Below, in pieces: positions 9,118-17,179 of a DNA stretch of 47,644 nt. Under the pieces are notes generated by a model. It was not told the origin of the DNA. It did not search any database and saw nothing but the letters and a program-made list of their open reading frames with translations. Positions within the stretch are counted from its first letter, which is position 1. Every line of letters starts with the position of its first letter. A program made the translations under genes and the position numbers. Origin of the DNA: Marisediminitalea alba (lineage in GTDB: Bacteria; Pseudomonadota; Gammaproteobacteria; Enterobacterales; Alteromonadaceae); contig NZ_PVNP01000124.1 in the NCBI RefSeq assembly GCF_002993365.1, positions 1 to 47,644 on the forward strand, written 5' to 3'.

Positions 9118-9383
9118 AATGGGTGGGCGTTTTCCGTTTACAGTGGTTGTTTAAAAAATAATCTGGCGGGCGCACCCAAAGGATGGTACTATTCGTGCGC
9201 CTTTGAAAGATACTATTTCAATTTGCTTCACGCTTCTTCCGTTAGTCCGAGTAAGTCCCCTTAGAGATTCACATTCTGACCGTCTGATATGAGCCAGGTA
9301 AACACCGATAGCCTTTTTCTTTCGTGCAACTGCGAGTCGTGCATGGACTCATTATTTCGTACTAACTAATACACCGAGGTATT
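9118..9383 (+). other. Long leader/promoter region of rhlE
   Basis: These 266 bases contain no supported gene. A small hairpin GAGTC-N7-GACTC lies at about 9332-9350, and the start region has GAGG before ATG 9384. Long 5' leaders are common on cold-inducible helicase genes, but no defined cold-shock element was recognised. Confidence 0.35.
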
Positions 9384-10727
9384 ATGTCTTTTAGTCAATT
9401 AGGGCTGTGTGACCCACTTCTTAAAGCAATTAAAGAGAAGGGCTACAGTTCGCCTTCGCCGATTCAGCAAGAGGCGATCCCGGCTATTTTGACCGGCCGT
9501 GATGTGCTGGCCGCAGCGCAAACCGGTACCGGTAAAACCGCAGGCTTTGCCCTGCCGGTTCTGCAACGTCTGGCGGCGGGTCCGAAACCCAAAGCTAATC
9601 ATGTGCGTGCGCTTATTCTTACGCCAACCCGCGAGCTTGCGGCGCAGGTTGAAACCAATATTCGTGAATACAAAACCCACCTGCGGTTAAAAAGTGCGGT
9701 GGTGTTTGGTGGTGTGGGTATAAATCCGCAAATGAAGATACTGCGTTCCAGCGTGGATGTGCTGGTGGCAACACCGGGCCGTTTACTGGATTTGTATCAG
9801 CAAAATGCAGTGAAGTTTGAGCAACTGGAAATCCTGGTACTGGACGAAGCCGACCGCATGCTCGATATGGGCTTTATCCACGACATTAAGCGTATTCTTA
9901 AGTTACTGCCTGCGCAGCGCCAGTCGCTGTTATTCTCGGCCACCTTTGCCGACAATGTGATGTCGTTGGCTGAGTCGATTACCCGTAATCCGATTAAACT
10001 GGCGGTCACGCCGGCTAATACAACGGTTGAGAAGATTGAGCAGCAACTGGTGCCGGTGGATAAATCACGCAAGATTGCGGCACTGACCAAACTGATTAAG
10101 ACTCAGGGCTGGCAACAGGTGCTGGTATTCAGTCGCACTAAACATGGCGCCAACCGAATTGCAGCCAAACTCGAGAGTGCCGGTCTGCCCAGCGCAGCCA
10201 TCCATGGCAACAAAAGCCAGGGAGCGCGAACAACGGCACTCAAAGCGTTTAAGGATGGCCGTGTAAAAGTGCTGGTTGCGACGGATATAGCCGCTCGTGG
10301 TATTGATATTAGTGAGCTGCCTGTTGTGATAAACCTTGACTTGCCCAACACTGCTGCCGACTATGTGCACCGTATTGGCAGAACAGGCCGGGCCGGTTCT
10401 GCGGGTCAGGCGTGGTCATTGGTAAGCGCCGATGAAATTGAACAATTGCAGGATATTGAACGACTTATTCAGTTGCTGATTCCGCGCGAGAGTCTGGCTG
10501 GGTTTGAACCTAATCAGTCTTTACCAGAAACCAAACTGTTACCTCCAAAGAAAATTAAAAAGCCGAAGAAGCCTAAGTCCAGTTCGTCAGAAGCGGCCGG
10601 TAAGCCTCAACGCACCGGTAACAACCAACCACGCTCTGATAAAGCGGCTGATAACAACAGTCAGTCACGCCCACCGCGTCGCCGCAGAGTCAATACTCAG
10701 GTAAAGCGGAAAGCGGTGGAAGCCTGA
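9384..10727 (+). CDS. rhlE: DEAD-box ATP-dependent RNA helicase, RhlE type
   Basis: The 447-residue enzyme unwinds RNA duplexes with ATP, in ribosome assembly or RNA decay. All motifs are visible: Q motif ([13 protein letters not shown]), I AQTGTGKT, Ia PTRELA, Ib TPGR, II DEAD, III SAT, the second RecA domain with [11 protein letters not shown] (V) and [10 protein letters not shown] (VI). After about residue 375 the tail becomes Lys, Pro, Ser and Arg rich ([17 protein letters not shown]), an unstructured RNA-binding extension typical of RhlE proteins. It stands alone, with its own long leader and no operon partner. Confidence 0.93.
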   Translation: MSFSQLGLCDPLLKAIKEKGYSSPSPIQQEAIPAILTGRDVLAAAQTGTGKTAGFALPVLQRLAAGPKPKANHVRALILTPTRELAAQVETNIREYKTHLRLKSAVVFGGVGINPQMKILRSSVDVLVATPGRLLDLYQQNAVKFEQLEILVLDEADRMLDMGFIHDIKRILKLLPAQRQSLLFSATFADNVMSLAESITRNPIKLAVTPANTTVEKIEQQLVPVDKSRKIAALTKLIKTQGWQQVLVFSRTKHGANRIAAKLESAGLPSAAIHGNKSQGARTTALKAFKDGRVKVLVATDIAARGIDISELPVVINLDLPNTAADYVHRIGRTGRAGSAGQAWSLVSADEIEQLQDIERLIQLLIPRESLAGFEPNQSLPETKLLPPKKIKKPKKPKSSSSEAAGKPQRTGNNQPRSDKAADNNSQSRPPRRRRVNTQVKRKAVEA

Positions 10728-10746
10728 AGCCAGCGCTAGCCTGTAA

Positions 10747-10771
10747 AGCCCTGTGCATTTCTGACAGGGCT
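10747..10771 (+). terminator. Stem-loop after rhlE
   Basis: AGCCCTGT, nine-base loop, ACAGGGCT: an eight-bp perfect stem 20 bases after the rhlE stop. There is no T run, so it may act as an mRNA end stabiliser or a Rho-dependent stop rather than an intrinsic terminator. Confidence 0.45.
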
Positions 10772-10910
10772 CTAGCTGAGTACATCATTTCGCCGTAATA
10801 TCTTCACCTGGCTCAGTTCTGGCATTGTATTATCAGAACCAAAGGGCGCTGCAATGGAGTATGAGGCTGGTAACAGGCTTCTGGATCTGAAAATTGCTCT
10901 GTTCAGACAG

Positions 10911-10973
10911 TTGGCTAAACGCTATTTGCAAAATGCAAATGATGTTAGCCAAAAGTTGCAAGGAGCATGCTCC
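10911..10973. repeat. Nested palindromes upstream of DUF4397 gene
   Basis: The outer arms TTGGCTAA (10911-10918) and TTAGCCAA (10945-10952) enclose ATTTGCA-AAA-TGCAAAT (10924-10940). Ten bases later a 12-bp perfect palindrome GGAGCATGCTCC (10962-10973) follows. The arrangement could fold as an extended hairpin or present stacked operator sites. The function is unknown. Confidence 0.55.
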
Positions 10974-11027
10974 CACAAAAAGACCTCGTAATCGTATTCG
11001 TCACAACACAACAGCGAGGACTTAACG

Positions 11028-11667
11028 ATGAGCAGGACCATGTCGCTCCTTGTAGCATGCAGTCTGCCATTTTTTTAACGGGTTGCTTATTCGACGATGA
11101 CGATGATGAGATAGCACAACCGGAACCCGAATTTGCCAATGTGAGGGTCATTCACGGCTCTTGTGATGCGCCGTTGGTTAGCATTACGGGCAATGATGCT
11201 ATCCTCAATAATCTTAAAGGCGTTGATTATCAGGCCGCTTTGAGGTTGAAACCGGCACCTACGATATTGGCGTAATCGCTATCCTGCCAACAGACGACGC
11301 GGATGTTCTGTAGGCCGCTGTGGCGCTGGAAGCCGATACCTACTATGACGTTTTAGCCGTAGGCAGGTGTAGCCGATGATTCGCTCATGCTGTTGCCGGT
11401 AACCAGTGCCGAAACGCCGGTAACCGCTGGTAATACTCAGGTCCGGATTGTCCACGCAGCGTCAGCGGCGCCCACCGTTGGTATCTATGTCTCGGCCCCT
11501 GATGCGATGCTGGCTGACGAGCAGCCTTTGGCCACTGCTGAGTTTACCGATGCCACCGACTTAGTGCAGGTGCCAGCAATGTGTATACTGCTATTGCGGT
11601 TAACGGTGCAATGGAAGGTGCATTGCCACAGCTGGTACTACTAGATGATTTTGTGGCGACCCTTTAA
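11028..11667 (+). pseudogene. DUF4397-domain lipoprotein, heavily degraded
   Basis: ATG 11028 follows GCGAGGA and encodes a lipoprotein signal (MSRTMSLLVACSLP), but the frame is lost at a T run (seven T at 11070-11076; eight would give FFLTGC and continue to LFDDDDDE). The DUF4397 repeats are then readable only by changing frame: VRVIHGSCDAPLVSI, ETGTYDIGVIAILP, ALEADTYYDVLAVG, VRIVHAASAAPTVGIYV, and SNVYTAIAVNG to the end LLDDFVATL. At least four frameshifts (near 11073, 11235, 11368 and 11577) and one in-frame TAG (near 11310) are needed. Intact members are secreted or surface lipoproteins of unknown role with two such beta-sandwich domains. This copy cannot be functional. Confidence 0.82.
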
Positions 11668-11715
11668 GATAGTCACTATAAAGCCTCTATAGCAAGCCCG
11701 CAGTCCGGGCAAAGA

Positions 11716-11751
11716 AAAAGCCTGATAAGGCTACCTTATCAGGCTTTTTTT
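11716..11751. terminator. Bidirectional terminator
   Basis: A-rich AAAAAGCCTGATAAGG, loop CTA, CCTTATCAGGCTTTTTTT. It has a T tail on both strands and lies between the DUF4397 pseudogene and the converging subtilase gene. Confidence 0.92.
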
Positions 11752-11768
11752 GATGTGGCTTTACCGGC

Positions 11769-14108
11769 TTACTTTAAGCGCAATTCGAAGGTATTGCTGT
11801 AAGCTGATACTTCGCCGTCTTTGTAGGCCTGCACACGGTAGGCGTAATTGCCACTGGCTAACACGTTTGCATCGTCGGTTATTGTGGTAATGTTTTGGCC
11901 TACCACGGCGATGCGTTCAAACTGGATTTTACCTTTCTGCTTAACGCCTCTTTCCAGGTAAAAGCCGAGCTCATCACCGCTGTTGTCGGCCCAACTAAGA
12001 TAAACAGTGTTGCCACTCTGAGAAGCTGACAGGTTACCCGGCGCTGCCATTGTGCCTGGCTGTGGTGCAGGTTGATCAGATGTCTCAGAGACTGATACCT
12101 GAATGCTTGCTGAGGTAGCTTCATAGCTGGCATTCACCGCAGTTACCCGATACCAGTAGTTGTCGGCAAACGGTACTGAATCAGTATATTCAGTGCTACC
12201 TGCAACTGCGGTACCCACCGATTCATAACGTGTTTTACCACGGAACTTCACAGCACGCTCAATAAAGAAGTAGTCGGCATTATTGTTCATATTGGTCCAG
12301 TTTAAGGTCACGTCAAGACCGTTGGCCGCTGCTGATAAATTTTGTGGAGCAGTAAGTGCCATAGGGTCATCTACAGTAACATTAATGCTGGTGCTGTTAA
12401 GCGCGCCGGCGTCATCTGTTACTGTCAGCGTAACGGTGTAGCTTCCCCCGGTTGGGTAAGCATAATTGACCGACTGGCCGGAAGCACTGTCGCCATTACC
12501 GAAGTCCCATGCGTACTGCATGATTTTGCCATCATTGTCATAAGAACCTGAGGCACTGAAGAAGGCTGTATCACCAATGTTATAACTGGTGACCATCGAA
12601 TCAATCACTGCAACCGGTACTTCGTTAGTTACCTGAAGCAGTGTGGTTGCAGAGTTGGTCAGGCCGTCATTATCGGTGACAGTCAGGCTAACCTGATAAG
12701 TGCCGGCGGCGTCATATATATGCGAAACCTCAGCCTGAGATGACGTGGTACCGTCTCCCAGGTTCCACTGATACGCCACAATACTACCATCGCCATCGGT
12801 TGATCCTGCGCCGCTGAAAGTTACTGCAGAGCCAAAGGTAACGGAGCTGGAAGTTTGGCTGATGCTTGCCACTGGCGCGGTGTAATTACCCAGGTTCATC
12901 GCATAGTTTACTGCTGCCTGGGCATCTATGAGACCATGACCAAACACAATATCGTCGCCGTTGGCGCCGATGTCTTTGGCGGTGCTGAAAAGACCATTTT
13001 CAATCTCATCCGCCGAAATCCCAGGATTGGCTGCTACCATTAGTGCGGCAACACCAGCTACCACGGGAGAAGAAAAAGACGTACCGCTGTAATTAATATA
13101 CTGACCATTCAGATAGGTGGTGCCAATGCTGACGCCCGGTGCAGTTAAGTCTACATAAGTGCCCCAGTCAGAAAAATAAGCTTTATTGTCGTTTTGATCG
13201 GTGGCACCTACGCCAACGAAGCTGGTGTAGTCAGGAAAAGTGGGGTATTCAGTGCCGGAATTACCCGCCGACATAAACAGCAGGCCGTTGCGATCGCGCA
13301 GGTACTTTGCGGCAGCATCGATGGTGGCTGACTGAATACCGCCATAGCTCAGGTTAACCACACGGGCACCGTTGTCGGCTGCGTACTCAATACATTTTGC
13401 CATGGTAGAAATATAAGCTGAGCTATTGGTATCACTAATGGCAATTCTGACCGGAATGATATCAACATTCCAGTTTACCCCGGCAAGGCCGGTACCATTG
13501 TTGCCCACCGCACCGATGGTGCCTGCGGTGCCGGTGCCGTGACCGTTGGCGTCTTCGATGTAACTGGTGCCTTCTTCGGCATTGTAAGCCAGGTCGGTGC
13601 GCAGGTTAGCCGCCAGATCCGGGTGATCCGCATCAAAACCGGTATCACAAACTGCTACTAACACGCTGTTGCTACCCGTAGTGACATCCCAGGCCCGCTG
13701 GCTGTTGATGTTATTATGATGCCACTGACCAGAGAAGCTCGGGTCGTTAGGCTGAACGGTAGGTGCCATGGCCTGATCAGCCTCAGCAAATTCAACCAAA
13801 CCGCTGTGTTTTAATATTTTGGCAATCGCTTTTTCACGTCCTTTACCGTTGAACGTGGCAATGGTAATGCCGGAATTAGGCAATGTTTTTTCTGCGAGTA
13901 AGCCCTGACTATTGAGCAAACTATTGAGGCCTTTTAATTCACTCGCTGAGGCACCGCTGAGCTTTTTATATAAAACGGTACCAGGGCGAACGTCATCCGT
14001 TGACTTTGGTGCAGCCAGCAGGGTAGCTGGTGCAATCGTCATTAAAGTAGGAAGTACGTACGAATACGCAGCGTTTTTTGGGGTATTACGGTGCATTAGC
14101 AGGCTCAT
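11769..14108 (-). CDS. Secreted subtilisin-like serine protease (S8) with two PKD and two FN3-like domains
   Basis: A 779-residue extracellular protease. The signal peptide ends near LLA31-AP. An inhibitor-type propeptide (about 40-115) includes VEFAEADQAM. The S8 catalytic domain (about 125-400) shows D155 in VAVCDTG, H190 in NGHGTGTAG, N283 in SAGNSG and S344 in GTSFSSPVVAG. Two PKD domains follow (each with a DGDG/DNDG loop and a WDFGNGD-like core, about 405-585), then two FN3-like modules with similar wording (NLSAAANGL and NLSASQSGN, WTNMNNNADYFFIERAVK and WADNSGDELGFYLERGVK), probably an internal duplication. It ends in ELRLK without an obvious sorting tail, so it is probably a type II secretion substrate. 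ATG 14108 is chosen, with ATG 14096 also possible. Neither has a strong ribosome site. Confidence 0.93.
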   Translation of the reverse strand: MSLLMHRNTPKNAAYSYVLPTLMTIAPATLLAAPKSTDDVRPGTVLYKKLSGASASELKGLNSLLNSQGLLAEKTLPNSGITIATFNGKGREKAIAKILKHSGLVEFAEADQAMAPTVQPNDPSFSGQWHHNNINSQRAWDVTTGSNSVLVAVCDTGFDADHPDLAANLRTDLAYNAEEGTSYIEDANGHGTGTAGTIGAVGNNGTGLAGVNWNVDIIPVRIAISDTNSSAYISTMAKCIEYAADNGARVVNLSYGGIQSATIDAAAKYLRDRNGLLFMSAGNSGTEYPTFPDYTSFVGVGATDQNDNKAYFSDWGTYVDLTAPGVSIGTTYLNGQYINYSGTSFSSPVVAGVAALMVAANPGISADEIENGLFSTAKDIGANGDDIVFGHGLIDAQAAVNYAMNLGNYTAPVASISQTSSSVTFGSAVTFSGAGSTDGDGSIVAYQWNLGDGTTSSQAEVSHIYDAAGTYQVSLTVTDNDGLTNSATTLLQVTNEVPVAVIDSMVTSYNIGDTAFFSASGSYDNDGKIMQYAWDFGNGDSASGQSVNYAYPTGGSYTVTLTVTDDAGALNSTSINVTVDDPMALTAPQNLSAAANGLDVTLNWTNMNNNADYFFIERAVKFRGKTRYESVGTAVAGSTEYTDSVPFADNYWYRVTAVNASYEATSASIQVSVSETSDQPAPQPGTMAAPGNLSASQSGNTVYLSWADNSGDELGFYLERGVKQKGKIQFERIAVVGQNITTITDDANVLASGNYAYRVQAYKDGEVSAYSNTFELRLK

Positions 14109-14495
14109 AATACGGCTACAACATGAGTCTTGGTGATATGCATTGTAACTTTCGATTAACAAAATACGTGATGATTACCCATACAAAGGTATTTTGTTTT
14201 GTATAGCGGGGGGGGAACAAACAGCGAAGCAACCTGTCCGCTCAGGAGCAGGTATTCAAGGGTGAGTCTCACTACAACCACTTATTATTCTTATGCGGGG
14301 AAGTATGGACACATTTCACACAGAAGTAAAATACGCTTAGCGTTGTCATTAAAGCGGGTCTTTTGCAACGTAAACAAAACGGAGCTGTCAGGTTTTCCGC
14401 CGGATAAGGCTTTCCACCGGAGCAAAAATCGCGGAAAATAAGGTTTTCTAATCCGGCATATGCCAGCAGGCAGGCCATTAAGAGCGGAAGTGATC
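14109..14495. other. Divergent intergenic region between subtilase and efpL
   Basis: There is no gene support in these 387 bases. A run of eight G lies at 14208-14215, about 100 bases before the subtilase start on the other strand, where promoter length could matter. No clear paired -35/-10 or strong terminator was found. Confidence 0.35.
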
Positions 14496-15071
14496 ATGCC
14501 AAAGGCGAGTGAAATTAAAAAGAATAACACCATCGTATTTAACGGGAAAACCTGCATTGTGCGGGACATTGACCGTTCTGTTCCCCAGGGGCGAGCCGGA
14601 GGCAGTATTTATCGAATGCGGATGTACGACGTGGTAAGTGGTGCTAAGTTTGATGAAACCTTTAAAGACTCTGACATGCTCGAAATGGCTGACTTAGTTC
14701 GCCGGCCGGCTATGTTTTCTTACATTGACGGTGACGAATATGTTTTTCTGGATAAGGAAGACTACACGCCGTATCACCTTAATAAAGAAAGTATTGCTGA
14801 CGAGGTATTGTTTATCAACGAAGATACCGATGGTCTGCTGGTCGTTATCGTCAGTGACGTACCGGTAGCCCTCGATTTACCGATGAGTGTGGAACTGGAA
14901 GTCACTGAAACCGACCCGTCGATTAAAGGGGCCTCAGCCACTTCCCGTACCAAACCGGCCACGTTGTCGACCGGCCTGGTGGTGCAGGTGCCTGAATATA
15001 TCAGCACCGGGGAGTGGGTAAAAATTAATACCGAAGAGCGCAAATTCCAAAGCCGCGCCGATAAGCACTAG
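14496..15071 (+). CDS. efpL: Elongation factor P-like protein EfpL (YeiP)
   Basis: This 191-residue protein is a three-domain EF-P paralogue that helps ribosomes through stalling proline motifs. The N-terminal KOW-like domain carries the tip loop [12 protein letters not shown] with Arg33 where EF-P has the modified Lys34, the mark of the EfpL/YeiP branch. The C-terminal OB domains are seen at [29 protein letters not shown] and [23 protein letters not shown] 14496 has GGAAG six bases upstream, and a longer in-frame extension from 14460 is not family-like. The next gene starts 12 bases after the stop, giving a likely translation/folding operon with the FKBP. Confidence 0.93.
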   Translation: MPKASEIKKNNTIVFNGKTCIVRDIDRSVPQGRAGGSIYRMRMYDVVSGAKFDETFKDSDMLEMADLVRRPAMFSYIDGDEYVFLDKEDYTPYHLNKESIADEVLFINEDTDGLLVVIVSDVPVALDLPMSVELEVTETDPSIKGASATSRTKPATLSTGLVVQVPEYISTGEWVKINTEERKFQSRADKH

Positions 15072-15083
15072 GCCGGGTGCAAT

Positions 15084-15425
15084 ATGACTCGTGAAGTAAA
15101 GATTGAAGACCTGGTGGTTGGCGACGGCAAAACCGCGGAAAAAGGCGCGTTAATTACGGCTCATTACCGGGGCTGGCTGGCCAGTGGCACCGAGTTTGAC
15201 TCGTCGCATAATAAAGGCCGCCCGTTTCAGACCGTGTTATCAAAAAACAAGGTTATCCAGGGCTGGTTTATTGGCTTGCAGGGTATGAAGGTGGGCGGCA
15301 AGCGAAAACTTTGGGTACCATCAGAACTGGCCTACTCAGAGCGCCAGATTGGTGAAATTATTCCGCCGAACAGCGATTTAACCTTTGAAATTGAGTTGTT
15401 AGAAGTCCTTACTCGCGACGACTAA
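15084..15425 (+). CDS. FKBP-type peptidyl-prolyl cis-trans isomerase
   Basis: A 113-residue single-domain cytoplasmic FKBP with no signal peptide. The FKBP fold signature is seen in ALITAHYRGWLASGTEFDSS, RPFQTVL, VIQGWFIGLQGMKVGGKR, and IPPNSDLTFEIELLEV, including the active-site Trp/Ile region. It accelerates proline isomerisation in folding proteins. It sits 12 bases after efpL, linking proline-related translation and folding. Confidence 0.92.
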   Translation: MTREVKIEDLVVGDGKTAEKGALITAHYRGWLASGTEFDSSHNKGRPFQTVLSKNKVIQGWFIGLQGMKVGGKRKLWVPSELAYSERQIGEIIPPNSDLTFEIELLEVLTRDD

Positions 15426-15443
15426 GACTTTTCAGCTATTCCC

Positions 15444-15468
15444 GCTGCGGCGGTTGTTACGCCGCAGC
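15444..15468. terminator. GC-rich hairpin between converging genes
   Basis: GCTGCGGCG, seven-base loop, CGCCGCAGC. The nine-bp perfect stem ends at the stop of the converging gene. No T run is present on either strand. Confidence 0.5.
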
Positions 15469-15670
15469 TACCCATCTGTACTATATTGCTTGATAAATTG
15501 CTCACAATCGCCGCCGTGCAGATTGTCTATTAAATAGTGAATCTTCCAGTCCGGGCCCGTTTTGACCAGTTGGAAGCTATTTACCCCGCAGTGACTTAGT
15601 TTGCCATCCAGATAAAACACATAGGGCGTCCATATTGCGGCCAGGTTATCGCTTTGTTGCACGGTAACCG

Positions 15671-15684
15671 CTAACAGCTAACAG
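15671..15684. repeat. 7-bp tandem duplication causing frameshift
   Basis: Two adjacent copies of CTAACAG lie within the NTF2-like gene. Seven is not a multiple of three, and deleting one copy rejoins the two frames perfectly. Confidence 0.9.
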
Positions 15685-15900
15685 CTTTTCATCCAGGTGT
15701 TTGCTGGTCTGACTAACGAACCCGGCAAACTGGCTTAGGTCGTTGCTTTTTATGTTACCGCCTGGCTCAGCGCGTTGCAGTAGCGCGCTGTTGGTGAACT
15801 GCGCTGCCAGTTGCTCGCCATCATGTGCACGCATAGCGTTAAACAGCGCCTTGACGGGCGTTTCCGGAGACTGGGCAATCCCCTTAAAACTCATTGAAAA

Positions 15901-15930
15901 CAACGCCATGGTAAACAACGCCATGGTAAA
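15901..15930. repeat. 15-bp in-frame tandem repeat in a signal peptide
   Basis: CAACGCCATGGTAAA occurs twice in a row. It duplicates five hydrophobic signal-peptide residues (TMALF) of the same disrupted gene without changing frame. Confidence 0.85.
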
Positions 15931-16142
15931 CAACAGTGAAATGGACTTAGGCATGTGGATTGTTACTTTTGGGTAACAAAACCCGCACATTAAGAGAATT
16001 TCAATGAAGCGTCAAACTGGTAATTTTTTAGCCAGACAGATAAATTAGAGGTATCTGCGTAGTGGTTGTATCAACAAGTGGTAGTGTGTTCTGAGGGAGC
16101 AGAGGCATGTTCGCGGTTTGTAAAATCACTTGCAGGGGGCAA

Positions 16143-17179
16143 ATGACCTTAGCCGAAATCGAATATATTGCAGACAGCTGGCAGGACCGGTGCGAAAAGC
16201 TTACCACGATTGTGGATATGCAAACCTCTATTGCCAAAGTGGGCATGGATCTGACTTCCGTGATGCAAATTATCGTTAAACACTGCCTGGTGCTGGTGCA
16301 ATGCGATGGGGCGGCAATCGAATTTAAAGAAGGCAATGCGATGGTTTACCGCGCAACCTCCGGTGTGGCTGAGCCTTTTTTAGGGCACAGTATTCCTATC
16401 GATAACAGCCTGTCCGGTTTTTGTTTGCAAACCGGTAAGGTACAACTTTGCAATGATGTTACCGTGAATCGTCGGGCCAACCAGGCAGCCTGTGCTGAAA
16501 TTGGTGTTGCCTCGATGCTATTGATCCCGCTTCATCACCATGACAACACGGTTGGTGTGCTCAAAGTCTTTTCACACGCAAAGCCTCATTTTACGTCGCG
16601 GGATACCGCTGCTTTAAAGCTGGTGTCAGAGCAACTGGCCGCCACGCTTTATTATTGTCACCGCTTTGTCGCAGACAATCTGGTTTATCAGGCTACGCAT
16701 GATTCAATGACTAACCTGTTAAATCGTTCGGCCTTTATGGAACAACTCAATCGTGAGTACTCTTTGTGCAAGTCTTATCCGGGGCGGAAATTCGGGGTCT
16801 TTATTATCGACATGAATGGTTTGAAAGCTGTTAATGACGAACTGGGCCACCGGGTGGGAGATAGCATGCTCAGTGAACTGGCCAGGCGGTTATTAAAGGC
16901 TTTTCGACCTACGGACAAAGTGGCCCGTATTGGCGGCGACGAGTTTGGTGTGCTGATGAGCAATATCCACATGAAGATGCTGTGAAAAGTATCTACCAGC
17001 GGTTTGAACATTCTCTCGAACCCGAATTTGAATTTGAAGGCTGCTCACTCACCCTCAGTGCGAGTATTGGCTGGGCGCTATATCCCGACAATGCGCATAC
17101 CCTTAATGAATTGCTGGATAAAGCGGATGCGCACATGTACAAGAATAAAAATGCCTACTATATGGGGGCTCATATTTAA
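16143..17179 (+). pseudogene. GAF-GGDEF diguanylate cyclase with two-base frameshift
   Basis: An N-terminal GAF domain (about residues 20-175, CDGAAIEF to LIPLHHHDNTVGVLKVFS) is followed by a GGDEF domain with DSMTNLLNRSAF, IIDMNGLKAVNDELGH, the active GGDEF in RIGGDEFGVLMSN, and after the shift DAVKSIYQRF, LTLSASIGWALYPDNA and DKADAHMYKNKN. The frame is lost at CACA (16968-16971). Removing one CA gives NIHEDAVKSIY and a full-length protein of about 345 residues. ATG 16143 is preferred because AGGGGG sits four bases upstream; ATG 16107 is in frame but weaker. The truncated product would keep the GGDEF motif but lose the final strands. It overlaps the converging sigma gene by four bases. Confidence 0.85.

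Larger units (their letters stand above)
15468..15954 (-). pseudogene. Secreted NTF2-like (DUF4440-type) protein, frameshifted by a 7-bp tandem duplication
   Basis: The first frame (ATG 15954) gives a signal peptide with MALFTMALF, then ETPVKALFNAMRAHDGEQLAAQF, and goes out of frame after DEKLLAV. The second frame carries QQSDNLAAIWTPYVFYLDG, NSFQLVKTGPDWKIHYLID and the end. The fold type (a small cone-shaped NTF2-like domain with WKI near the end) is inferred from these blocks. On the plus strand CTAACAG occurs twice in tandem at 15671-15684. Removing one copy restores a continuous DEKLLAVTVQQSDNL. About 160 residues would be exported. Its substrate is unknown. Confidence 0.8.

Noticed and set aside
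12342..13043. Plus-strand ORFs inside the subtilase gene
   Set aside because: They are antisense shadows of a clearly coding gene with conserved catalytic motifs.
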